This document shows, in pieces, positions 44,790 to 53,003 of a stretch of 64,000 bases of DNA. Source of the DNA: Rikenellaceae bacterium. Its GTDB lineage: Bacteria; Bacteroidota; Bacteroidia; Bacteroidales; Rikenellaceae. The notes beneath the pieces were generated by a model, which worked only from the letters and a program-made list of their open reading frames with translations, was not told the DNA's origin and did not search any database. Both the position numbers and the translations under genes were made by a program. The stretch covers positions 62,001-126,000 of the forward strand of contig SUZX01000003.1 of assembly GCA_015059735.1 (NCBI GenBank), in the 5' to 3' direction. Within the stretch, counting starts at the first letter, position 1. Every line of letters begins with the position of its first letter.

Positions 44790-46244
44790 TTACTTCCCGA
44801 CTTCTTCTTCATAGCCATCGGCTTTGGCACTCCACATGGTCAGCAACGAAACCGCTCCGAGCAACGCCATGACCAACATCGTTACATAGGCGGCATTCCA
44901 ACCATAATGTTGAGCCACGAAACCAAAGCCGACACCCGATATCAAGGTGCTCGCATATCCGAAAATGCCGAGTATTCCGTTGGCCGTAGCAGATGCTCTG
45001 TTGGTTGCCTGATTCGCAGCAGCAATACCGAGCAGAGCTTGTGGACCATAGATAAAGAAACCGATAAGCGTAAACGGCAAAATCATCAACCACCAAGAAG
45101 CTCCCGACGGAATAACCCAAAAGAGGGCGATCGATGCGGCTGCTCCTATCATACAGAACACGCAAGTATGATGTGCTTTATTTTTGAAAATATGGTCGGT
45201 AGCCCAACCGGCTATCACCATGCCGATATTTCCGCCGATAAATTCAAAAACAATACAAAGGGTTGTAGCCATGACCAACGAAAGACCTTTCGATTCGGTA
45301 AGTAGCGTGGGACCCCAATCAAGAGCCGCAAAACGAACGATATAGACGAAAAAGTTGGTTACGGCCAATGTCCAAATCAGACGATTGCCAAATACCTTGC
45401 GTCGGATAAACGCCTTGTATTCGGCACTCTCCTCCGGTGTGCGGACAATCACCTTTTTATTACCCATCACCTCTGGAAGCCCTACATCCGACGGAGAGTC
45501 TTTCAGCAGGAAGAATAATCCGACCGCCCCCGCCAGAGCGAAAATTGCCGGAATGATAAAACACCAACGCCACGCATAATAGTGAGCCGCAAACGACAGT
45601 ACTTTCGGATCGGTAATGTCGAGATGAAGATTCGACGCAATATTGGCAACCGCTTCGGCATTGGCACTCATGTCCACACCCATATGCGGCATAATATACC
45701 ACCCGCAAAGACCGAATACCAAAGCGGCACCTATCGAGTGGGACATATTCCAGATCGACATTTTGGTTGCCAACTCTTTGGGATGAATCCACTGTGTAAG
45801 TGTTTTGGTGCAAGGAGGCACTCCCATTCCTTGCAGATAGCCGTTGATAACCCACACAATACCCATAAAGTACAGCAACACACTCGAAAAAGCAATTGTT
45901 GTTCCGGCACTATTTGCCAAAGCGACGATCCAGCCGGCAATCGTATCGCTGAAACCGAATAGGATATTGGCCAAAGCACACAACATAAGTCCCACCGAAA
46001 GCACTATGCGGGCACTGTTTCTGTCGGAGATCACCCCGTTCACGAAACGCGACAACCCGTATATTATACCATGCAATGTTAGGAAAAGACCGAGTGAAAC
46101 TTTCGAAATGCCAAATTCGGCAGTCAGGCCGGGCATCGCAATTGAGAAATTCTTGCGGACAAAATAGAAGAGTGCATACCCCACCATAGTAATAATGATG
46201 GTACGAATCTGCCAATATCCGAATGAGCGTTTATTTTCTCCCAT
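44790..46244 (-). CDS. organophosphate:phosphate antiporter family transporter (MFS, GlpT/UhpT-like)
   Basis: A 484-residue MFS protein with twelve hydrophobic helices. The N-terminal half shows the OPA pattern: GYALFYFVRKNFSIAMPGL, LHGIIYGLSRFVNGVISDR, VWVINGYLQGMGVPPCTKTL and WNMSHSIGAALVFG. OPA carriers exchange glycerol-3-phosphate, hexose phosphates or phosphoglycerate for phosphate. Placement after the glycerol-phosphate dehydrogenase-like gene (30-base gap) suggests a glycerol- or sugar-phosphate substrate. The central cytoplasmic loop is long. Specificity is inference only. Confidence 0.85.
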   Translation of the reverse strand: MGENKRSFGYWQIRTIIITMVGYALFYFVRKNFSIAMPGLTAEFGISKVSLGLFLTLHGIIYGLSRFVNGVISDRNSARIVLSVGLMLCALANILFGFSDTIAGWIVALANSAGTTIAFSSVLLYFMGIVWVINGYLQGMGVPPCTKTLTQWIHPKELATKMSIWNMSHSIGAALVFGLCGWYIMPHMGVDMSANAEAVANIASNLHLDITDPKVLSFAAHYYAWRWCFIIPAIFALAGAVGLFFLLKDSPSDVGLPEVMGNKKVIVRTPEESAEYKAFIRRKVFGNRLIWTLAVTNFFVYIVRFAALDWGPTLLTESKGLSLVMATTLCIVFEFIGGNIGMVIAGWATDHIFKNKAHHTCVFCMIGAAASIALFWVIPSGASWWLMILPFTLIGFFIYGPQALLGIAAANQATNRASATANGILGIFGYASTLISGVGFGFVAQHYGWNAAYVTMLVMALLGAVSLLTMWSAKADGYEEEVGK

Positions 46245-46274
46245 ATCTTCGTTTTGTTAGTAGTTGTTAGCGTA

Positions 46275-47627
46275 TTATTCGATCTCCCAAATGCCGCCTT
46301 TGCCGAATAGGTATTCGGTAAGTTCGGCCATGAATCCGCAACGATATACCACATCGATATTGGTAAAGCGACTGCGCATATAGGGGATATAAGAGAATGT
46401 CTTACGCAAACGCTCGCGTGACACACCGATTTGCTCGGGCTCGTAAGGAGCTCCGACTAATCGCAAGTTGTTGCGCACCTCTTCAAACGGAATGATCTGT
46501 TCGCGAATTTGCTCTTTGAGTTTCGGCCATGCGACTTTGAGAGCCTCTAACTGTTTGCGTAATCCCTCCTTATCGACATACTTATTGCGTGTCTCTTGCA
46601 ATCCGCGAGCAAGATGGCCAGACTTGCCGGCAAAGACCTCACGAATCTCACATTCCAACTCCTCCCATGATTTCCACTGCTCGACACATTGGTCAACATT
46701 GAGATTTTCAAGATCCTTTTTCAGCAAAAACTCCAACGAAGCTGTCGAAGCCAATGTTCCGATACCCACTTTGAAACCATGCGAAACATGTTTCCCCTCA
46801 AAACATAGGTCCTCCATATCCCAACAATGCGAGAATTGATGTTCGGTTCCCGATGCCGGACGACTCGATTGTATCGCCTGCATGGCAAAACCGCTCATCA
46901 GCAGTCCCTCCGAAAGGGCCTCTGTCTTCTTCACATCTCCGGCATAAACAGCCGCCGGATCAGCCAATGAATCACGCAAGCCGTTTTGCACCAAATCCCA
47001 CGCAAACCGATCGATCGCCTCGCTGCCTACGGTCTCGGCTAACATCCAATCGGCACCCGCCGGAATCTTGGCTATCAAATCGGCATATCCCGATGCCGCC
47101 AACTCTTTGGGAGCTATTGCTGCAATAACAGGATCCATGACAAATCCGTATGGAGCCGGACAATCGAAAGTCTGTTTATTACCGTCTTTGGTAATCGAAG
47201 CCCCATAAGCCGTATAGCCGTCCATTGAGGCAGCCGTACCGACACACATGTATTTACGACCGAGTGTGTGCGACACATATTTCGTAAGGTCGTTCATAAC
47301 GCCCGAGCCGACTGCAATGGCGACAACATCGAGCGCACGCAAATGAGCCTGCAATTTTTCGACATGCTGCCATTCGGCATACAACTCCTCATCGGCAAAG
47401 ATATAGGGTCTCTCCTGCGGAATACCAGCCTCTTCAAGCGATGCAAAGACTGCCTTGCCGGCCACCTCCCACGTGTTGAGATCGGCAACAACGATTGCCC
47501 GCTGTTGTGGAAACAACTTTGCAAACATTTCGGCGGTGCGTGTCACGACACCCTGCCCGATAAACAAATCTTTTGTATCTGTAGTACGTTGAAGTGCACT
47601 CTCTACTTTATTCATAGTTCTCTGCAT
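46275..47627 (-). CDS. sn-glycerol-1-phosphate dehydrogenase-like protein (AraM/EgsA family)
   Basis: A 450-residue member of the iron/metal-dependent dehydroquinate synthase-like superfamily. NAD-site features are VAIAVGSGVMNDLTKYV and VGTAASMDGYTAYGAS; metal ligands fit the Asp of SGYADLIAK and the His of GTEHQFSH and SHGFKVGIG, as in Bacillus AraM, a Ni/Zn glycerol-1-phosphate dehydrogenase that reduces dihydroxyacetone phosphate. It is longer than AraM at both ends. A start at 47615 is equally possible. The gene lies 14 bases after araD, repeating the AraD-AraM association of the Bacillus arabinose operon, but no araA or araB is in the window. Confidence 0.82.
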   Translation of the reverse strand: MQRTMNKVESALQRTTDTKDLFIGQGVVTRTAEMFAKLFPQQRAIVVADLNTWEVAGKAVFASLEEAGIPQERPYIFADEELYAEWQHVEKLQAHLRALDVVAIAVGSGVMNDLTKYVSHTLGRKYMCVGTAASMDGYTAYGASITKDGNKQTFDCPAPYGFVMDPVIAAIAPKELAASGYADLIAKIPAGADWMLAETVGSEAIDRFAWDLVQNGLRDSLADPAAVYAGDVKKTEALSEGLLMSGFAMQAIQSSRPASGTEHQFSHCWDMEDLCFEGKHVSHGFKVGIGTLASTASLEFLLKKDLENLNVDQCVEQWKSWEELECEIREVFAGKSGHLARGLQETRNKYVDKEGLRKQLEALKVAWPKLKEQIREQIIPFEEVRNNLRLVGAPYEPEQIGVSRERLRKTFSYIPYMRSRFTNIDVVYRCGFMAELTEYLFGKGGIWEIE

Positions 47628-47641
47628 TCAAATATTGATTT

Positions 47642-48331
47642 CTATTTTTTCTGTCCGTAATAAGCATTTGCCCCATGCTTGCGCTCGTAGTGTTTTTCGA
47701 TCAAGTCGGCATTCATCTCAACTTTCGGATTCAATGCGACCGTTATGGATGCCATACGCGCCACCTCTTCCAAAACAACGGCATTATATACAGCCTCATC
47801 AGCACTCTTTCCCCAAGTAAACGGGCCATGATGTTTGACCAAAACAGCCGGTGTGTGCATCGGATCTTTGCCCACAAAAGCATCGGCTATAATATCGCCC
47901 GTAGCAGCTTCGTAAGCCATTGTGATCTGTTCGCGACTCATCTCCTCGGTACAAGGGATGTCGCAATGGAAAGTATCGGCGTGTGTAGTGCCGATATTCG
48001 GAATCGAAAGTCCGGCCTGTGCCCACGCCGTAGCGTAAGTCGAGTGAGTATGAACTACACCGCCAACCTCCGGAAAGTGACGATAAATGGCCAAATGGGT
48101 TGGAGTGTCTGACGATGGGCGCAATCTGCCTTCAACCACATTCCCATCCAAATCGACCACCACCATATCCTCGGCTTTCATATTATCATACTCCACGCCA
48201 CTCGGTTTTATGACAACAAGTCCCGTTTGGCGATCTATGGCCGAGACATTACCCCAAGTAAGAATCACCAAATTGCGTTTTACAAGGTCAAGGTTTGCTC
48301 TCAATACCTCTTGTTTCACATGCTCTAACAT
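47642..48331 (-). CDS. araD: L-ribulose-5-phosphate 4-epimerase
   Basis: A 229-residue class II aldolase-fold epimerase that converts L-ribulose-5-phosphate to D-xylulose-5-phosphate. Substrate and zinc motifs: [50 protein letters not shown] (zinc His pair) and [10 protein letters not shown]. The length fits AraD or its ascorbate homologue UlaF/SgbE; neighbours do not decide fully between them. It heads a reverse operon with the glycerol-phosphate dehydrogenase-like gene, an OPA transporter and a glycosidase. Confidence 0.92.
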   Translation of the reverse strand: MLEHVKQEVLRANLDLVKRNLVILTWGNVSAIDRQTGLVVIKPSGVEYDNMKAEDMVVVDLDGNVVEGRLRPSSDTPTHLAIYRHFPEVGGVVHTHSTYATAWAQAGLSIPNIGTTHADTFHCDIPCTEEMSREQITMAYEAATGDIIADAFVGKDPMHTPAVLVKHHGPFTWGKSADEAVYNAVVLEEVARMASITVALNPKVEMNADLIEKHYERKHGANAYYGQKK

Positions 48332-48378
48332 GAATCTTTTTTATTTAGTTGTTCAACTGAAAATCTGGATATAATGTA

Positions 48379-48386
48379 CAAAGATA
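48379..48386 (-). promoter_or_regulatory. -7 box of the araD operon
   Basis: TATCTTTG on the reverse strand, a perfect -7 match, 47 bases before the araD ATG. Repressor or activator sites are not recognised in the gap. Confidence 0.6.
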
Positions 48387-48434
48387 CGCATTTTTCGGCG
48401 ATTATATGATAATTGCCACCCCGAACAACACAAA

Positions 48435-48469
48435 AATACTCTCCGATCGTCGTACAATCGGAGAGTATT
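48435..48469 (-). terminator. glnA terminator
   Basis: AATACTCTCCGAT (48435-48447) pairs perfectly with ATCGGAGAGTATT (48457-48469); reading in reverse the stem is followed by TTTT, 20 bases after the glnA stop. Confidence 0.9.
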
Positions 48470-48488
48470 CATAGTTATTGACATTGGA

Positions 48489-49991
48489 TTATCCGCAATG
48501 GAAATAACGTTGTACAAGTTTGAGCATCTCTTCTTGGTTGCCCTCAATCTCGCTTCGCAAGGTTTTGTCACCGTACGAACGCAATTTTTTGATGATCCCA
48601 TCGATCATTGCAGGGCTGAATACGTTGTATTTCTCGAAAATCGCACGTTGACTCTGCAAGCAGTCGGCCGAAGCCTCGCAGCTATCGGGCAATTGAGCCA
48701 ACGTATTGAGTTTGTCTTGATTCTCCTTTTGGTGAATATTTACATTGACATAGGTCTTCTCGGCAATCTCCAACGCTCCCTCCAATTCAAATCCATAACG
48801 GCATGCAACAGCCAAACCGGCAATCAATTGATAGATGTCGGCTGAGCCATCGGGCGAACGCATCTCGACTGTCTGTTTTTGGGTGGTGTCATAATTGCTC
48901 GCGCTCTCCAACGGATTGGCGATTTGACACATATCACTCTTGGCTGCCCATCCCAAAGGCACACGCACCAAAACCGAACGGTTGCGATCGCCCCAACAAA
49001 TATTGGTCGGAGCCTCTTGGTGAGGAACAAGACGGAAATAAGAGGTAGGATTGGTATTACCAAAAGCGGTGATCGAGGGGGCTACCTCCATCATGCCGGC
49101 AATTGCCTTGCGGGCAGTGGTCGACAATACGCCGTTCTCTAACATTTGATTGGCACCATCCTTCACAATACGCATGTGTATATGCAGTCCCGATCCCGCT
49201 TTTCCGGCCGTAATCTTGGGAGCAAAAGTAATGTCGTAGCCATATTCATACGCCAAATTACGGATAATCCATTTGGCAACCATCAGCTGATCGGCAGCAT
49301 CGAGGGCATTTACGGGCAGGAACTCGATTTCGTTCTGTTCATAGATCATTCCATCGATGGTGAAGTTGCCCACTTCGGAGTGACCATATTTGATCTGACC
49401 TCCGGCCTGTGCAATATAGGCCATACATTGTATACGGAACTCGTTGAACTTGGCATAGGGAGCCGATTCGTGATAGCCCTTTTGATCGGTTGCGGGGAAC
49501 ATACCGCTGTCGGGAGCAATCACATAGTATTCCAACTCTCCCATCGCTTGGAACTCCATACCGGTTACCTCGCTAAAAGCCTTGCAAGCTTTGCGCAGGG
49601 TATTTTCGGGCGAACTCTCCAAGAGCTCTCCATCTTTATTGAAATAGGAGCAGAGCATCGACAGTGTGGGAATCTCGGCAAACGGATCGAGGAAAGCGGT
49701 GCTGAAACGGGGAAGCACATACAAATCGCTGCTTCCGGCTTCGATGAAAGGAAACAAACTCGAACCATCGACACGCTCTCCACAAGTCAATATAGCATCC
49801 AGATAGGCGGCATTATTGATTACAAAATTCAAGGTTTTGAGGCGACCATCGCCCGCAGGATACATGAAATTGACCATGCGAATCTCATTCTCCTGAATAT
49901 ATCGCACGATGTCTTCTTTGGTAAATTCGTTGGGTAGCTTTTTAAGAAAAGCCACCAATTTGTTAGGATTAAGTTTTAATTCAACATTCAT
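48489..49991 (-). CDS. glnA: glutamine synthetase
   Basis: A 500-residue glutamine synthetase of the GlnA type I-like class (not the ~700-residue GlnN class III). It has the beta-grasp N-terminus, DGSSLFPFIEAGSSDLYVLP, the metal-site MGELEYYVI, KITAGKAGSGLHIHMRI, NPTSYFRLVPHQEAPTNICW and EMRSPDGSADIY near the glutamate site. It fixes ammonium onto glutamate. The canonical adenylylation loop Tyr of enterobacterial GlnA is not evident. The gene is monocistronic with its own promoter and terminator. Confidence 0.94.
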   Translation of the reverse strand: MNVELKLNPNKLVAFLKKLPNEFTKEDIVRYIQENEIRMVNFMYPAGDGRLKTLNFVINNAAYLDAILTCGERVDGSSLFPFIEAGSSDLYVLPRFSTAFLDPFAEIPTLSMLCSYFNKDGELLESSPENTLRKACKAFSEVTGMEFQAMGELEYYVIAPDSGMFPATDQKGYHESAPYAKFNEFRIQCMAYIAQAGGQIKYGHSEVGNFTIDGMIYEQNEIEFLPVNALDAADQLMVAKWIIRNLAYEYGYDITFAPKITAGKAGSGLHIHMRIVKDGANQMLENGVLSTTARKAIAGMMEVAPSITAFGNTNPTSYFRLVPHQEAPTNICWGDRNRSVLVRVPLGWAAKSDMCQIANPLESASNYDTTQKQTVEMRSPDGSADIYQLIAGLAVACRYGFELEGALEIAEKTYVNVNIHQKENQDKLNTLAQLPDSCEASADCLQSQRAIFEKYNVFSPAMIDGIIKKLRSYGDKTLRSEIEGNQEEMLKLVQRYFHCG

Positions 49992-50017
49992 TGTATAAAG
50001 AGTGTATTTTCAACCTC

Positions 50018-50025
50018 CAAAGATA
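50018..50025 (-). promoter_or_regulatory. -7 box of glnA
   Basis: TATCTTTG on the reverse strand, 26 bases before the glnA ATG at 49991. Confidence 0.6.
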
Positions 50026-50099
50026 CGTTTTTTATCATTCCGAAGAACATGAACTAAAAAAAAATCGTTCACTCTTGAATATTCGGCTCTTTTGAGTTG

Positions 50100-51812
50100 T
50101 CAAAACCGAAATCCGATAGTCATGGAGATAAAGTGGCGCGTCAGCGAGGTGTCGTAAAGACCCGACTCCGCGACAAAATCTCCAACGGCTTGATCATAGC
50201 TGTAAAACAAGCGGTATTGACTCTGCTGTTGAGAAAGATACTGATAGGCAAGGTCGAACACGATATTCTTTGTGATGTTTACACCCGCTCCTGCCGTGAA
50301 ATAGTAGCTTGTGGTCGATTGCGGGAACTCATATGCCAACTCCTCATCGCGTAACATCGACGAGGTGTAACCACCACCGGCACGCAGGGCGAAGATAGGC
50401 AACGGCTTGACTTCGATACCGGCACGTATGCTGTTCGTACCGCAGAAATTCTCTTTGAAATCAAGTTTATAATCCTCTTTCGAGAAGTCGATATCCCTCG
50501 GAGTGTTTTTCACGCGAATCCCGTTATACCAGTCGCGTTCGTAGTCCACCGAAACCACTGCATATTTGCCGAATGTATAGGAGGCTCCGAACATCAGGCG
50601 CGAGGGTGATATAAACTCCCAACTATTGCCGTCCTCGTCGTATTGAATGGGCGATTCGATGCGATCTTCAAACGAGGGACTGTCTTCATTGGAGAGTAGG
50701 CGGTAATCGGTACCCGCCCGATAGGAGCGTTCGAGCGAATAAAAGGTCGGCGTATGGAAAGCCATACCCAAACGCAACCCCTTTGTTGGTCGTACCACAA
50801 CACCCAATTTGAAATTAAAGCCGCTACCATCAAGTTCTGTGCGTTGCCAGAGATCGGCATAACCGAGTTGTGCAGGGCGAAGCTTTCCATCGGGACCATA
50901 AGCCAATCCCTCGGGATTATCGAAATAACCGTAATCTTCACCATAGACCACATCAGATCGTTTGTGGACACTTTGTATTCCGAGCGTGGCTCCGACATAC
51001 ACCAAATTATTGATGTTCATACCAAACGAAACATCAAATTCGTTGATTGAGCCGACATTCTGCACATCTACCGAACGACGGATCGAAGCATTGTTGCCGA
51101 TGGCATCGCGCTCCCAAGATCCGGAGGTCGGATTTACATGGGTCATCGCATTTTTGTATCCGAGAACCGCCGGCCAAAAATAAGGGTTGGCATAGTCAAG
51201 CCGACCGTTGGGATTCCCATCGGGTTGGGGCTGGGGATAGATTATCTGTCCTCCCTCGCCTCGGTTGAACATGCCGGCAAAGATGTCGGCAATGCTTGCC
51301 ACCGGAGTACCGTTGAATTCCGCCTCCGAAGAGTAGGAATAGCGAGTATTGAAATCGGCGATTCGATTCAATCCCATTCCGAATGTAATGCTGGTAACCC
51401 CTTTCGAGGCATTTTCATACACATTGATTGCCGCTCCGATATTACCCACCGTAAACCGCCCTTTGTTATTACTTGCCCAAGATGCCGTATTGGCGGTTTC
51501 GGCATGCGAAACGGCAACCAACGGGGTTATAGCAAACTCACTGCGGCGATACATACCCAAACCGGCAGGATTGAGCGACATCGAAGTAAGGTCGGCACCC
51601 AACGAAACGAATGCACCACCCATACCCATAACGCGTGCCGTACCGAAATTCTGCATCCGCGAGAGTTCCGAGAAATCCCATGCCATCATAATATCCTGAT
51701 TCAGAGCCAACCCGCCGAAACGGTACGATTGGTAGGGATTGATCGTCTGCGCGTAGATAATATTCAGGCTCATCAAAAGGACAAGCGACAAGGAAATTAC
51801 AATCTTTTTCAT
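50100..51812 (-). CDS. OmpP1/FadL/TodX-like outer-membrane transport protein
   Basis: A 570-residue outer-membrane barrel. After the signal peptide (about 1-21) the mature protein starts with the plug-like region (SRMQNFGTARVMGMGGAFVSLGADLTSMSLNPAGL), split motifs TARVMGMGGAFVSLGAD and SMSLNPAGLGMYRRSEF being the family hallmark, followed by long alternating strands and a terminal ITIGFRF with C-terminal Phe for BAM recognition. FadL relatives pass hydrophobic molecules; in Bacteroidota annotation it is often called a hemin receptor without proof. It lies 24 bases after the low-complexity lipoprotein and is likely co-expressed with it. Confidence 0.85.
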   Translation of the reverse strand: MKKIVISLSLVLLMSLNIIYAQTINPYQSYRFGGLALNQDIMMAWDFSELSRMQNFGTARVMGMGGAFVSLGADLTSMSLNPAGLGMYRRSEFAITPLVAVSHAETANTASWASNNKGRFTVGNIGAAINVYENASKGVTSITFGMGLNRIADFNTRYSYSSEAEFNGTPVASIADIFAGMFNRGEGGQIIYPQPQPDGNPNGRLDYANPYFWPAVLGYKNAMTHVNPTSGSWERDAIGNNASIRRSVDVQNVGSINEFDVSFGMNINNLVYVGATLGIQSVHKRSDVVYGEDYGYFDNPEGLAYGPDGKLRPAQLGYADLWQRTELDGSGFNFKLGVVVRPTKGLRLGMAFHTPTFYSLERSYRAGTDYRLLSNEDSPSFEDRIESPIQYDEDGNSWEFISPSRLMFGASYTFGKYAVVSVDYERDWYNGIRVKNTPRDIDFSKEDYKLDFKENFCGTNSIRAGIEVKPLPIFALRAGGGYTSSMLRDEELAYEFPQSTTSYYFTAGAGVNITKNIVFDLAYQYLSQQQSQYRLFYSYDQAVGDFVAESGLYDTSLTRHFISMTIGFRF

Positions 51813-51836
51813 GCTCTTTCGAATTGATAACAGCTG

Positions 51837-52877
51837 TTAACGACCACTATTGTAGCGACGGCTTCCGCCACCGGTGTTTCCACCGCCTGAGTACCCGCTA
51901 CTGCGACTGCCACCGAATCCGCCACTGTTATAACTGTTGCCACGATTGTTGTTGTAGCTGCTATTGCGATTGCTGTTGTAGCTACTTCCTCGGTTATTGT
52001 TGTTTTTTCGGCCACTGTTATAATTGTTGTTTTTGTTGCCGGAGTTGCCGCGACTATTGTACTGTTTGTCGTTGTTCTTTTGTCCACGACCGGTGTTGTA
52101 GCTGCCTCCACGATGGTTGTTATAGCCACTACCCCGATAGTTGATACCTCCTCGGTTATAGCTGTCGAGGCGATAGTTATGCGGTCGGCTCGGACGCCAA
52201 GCAGGACCGGCCCAATGATGATGCCAATGGGGATGTCCGTGATACCATCGGGGATGCCACAAAGGATCATACCAAGTGTTGAATCCGAAACTCCAACCCC
52301 AACTGCCGATCGAGAACGAAGGCCCCCAACTCCAATAGGGTCGGGTCCATCCGTAATACCACGGATCAACATAAACCGTAGCTCCCCACGTTCCGAACAT
52401 CGAGGTTATGTATTTGGGCTCAACCCACACCTCGTCACCCGAAATGACGATGTTATAGAATGCCGGATCGTAGGCCGAAACATAGGAGAAAGCCGGACCA
52501 TAACGGAAATTGAAGTAACTCGATGGCATGCGATAGGTCGGTGACTCGAAGCCGCGCAAACGTCGGGCATAAGCACTTTCGTAGGTGTCGGCCAATACGT
52601 TCTCCAAATTGGGCGACTCGGTTTGCTTGTAGTAATTGTTTTGGGCGGCAGCAGCCTGTGCTTCGGCAAGGCGTGCCTCCCATTCGGCGCGACGGGCTTC
52701 GGCCTCGGCTTTGCGACTCTCAGCTTCGGCCTGCTGTTTGCGTGCTATCTCGGTCTTGTCGTGCAAAGCATACAGATCGTCGTTGTTGTAACCGGCCGAC
52801 GAGTAGAGGGCCGATGAACATGATGTTCCTGCGACGCTGGCAAGAAACACTCCTATAAGAATAATCTTCGTTTTCAT
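51837..52877 (-). CDS. lipoprotein with coiled coil, Trp/Tyr/His-rich middle and Asn/Gly/Ser/Arg-rich tail
   Basis: A 346-residue protein, not recognised by function. Order: signal and lipobox (VAGTSC, Cys20), a Glu/Ala/Arg coiled coil (about 45-78, AEAESRKAEAEARRAEWEAR), a small folded part (about 85-165), an aromatic stretch rich in Trp, Tyr, Pro and His (about 170-232, PWYYGWTRPYWSWGPSF, HPHWHHHWAGPAW), then a disordered tail of 110 residues of Asn, Gly, Ser, Tyr and Arg in irregular repeats. Such tails can self-associate or bind glycans or nucleic acid. It precedes the FadL-like barrel by 24 bases; an outer-membrane or surface location is inferred. Confidence 0.7.
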   Translation of the reverse strand: MKTKIILIGVFLASVAGTSCSSALYSSAGYNNDDLYALHDKTEIARKQQAEAESRKAEAEARRAEWEARLAEAQAAAAQNNYYKQTESPNLENVLADTYESAYARRLRGFESPTYRMPSSYFNFRYGPAFSYVSAYDPAFYNIVISGDEVWVEPKYITSMFGTWGATVYVDPWYYGWTRPYWSWGPSFSIGSWGWSFGFNTWYDPLWHPRWYHGHPHWHHHWAGPAWRPSRPHNYRLDSYNRGGINYRGSGYNNHRGGSYNTGRGQKNNDKQYNSRGNSGNKNNNYNSGRKNNNNRGSSYNSNRNSSYNNNRGNSYNSGGFGGSRSSGYSGGGNTGGGSRRYNSGR

Positions 52878-53003
52878 GGTTTGAGAGTGTTTTTTGGGGT
52901 TATCGTTGTTATCAATAAAACGAAAATCGTACCGAAATTATTATCTGTTTGCTCTACGACGATTTTGTGATTTGTCGGATATTCTCTTTCAAAAGTCGGA
53001 CGT

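Noticed and set aside
43418..48331. Complete arabinose utilisation operon
   Set aside because: AraD and an AraM-like protein are present but no isomerase, kinase or arabinosidase is visible, so the name would overstate the evidence.
49146..49937. 263-codon forward frame
   Set aside because: Antisense to glnA, whose active-site motifs are intact.
51809..52372. Thr/Ile/Ala-repeat reverse frame of 187 codons
   Set aside because: Out-of-frame reading of the Asn/Gly/Ser-rich tail codons of the lipoprotein; low complexity explains the long frame.
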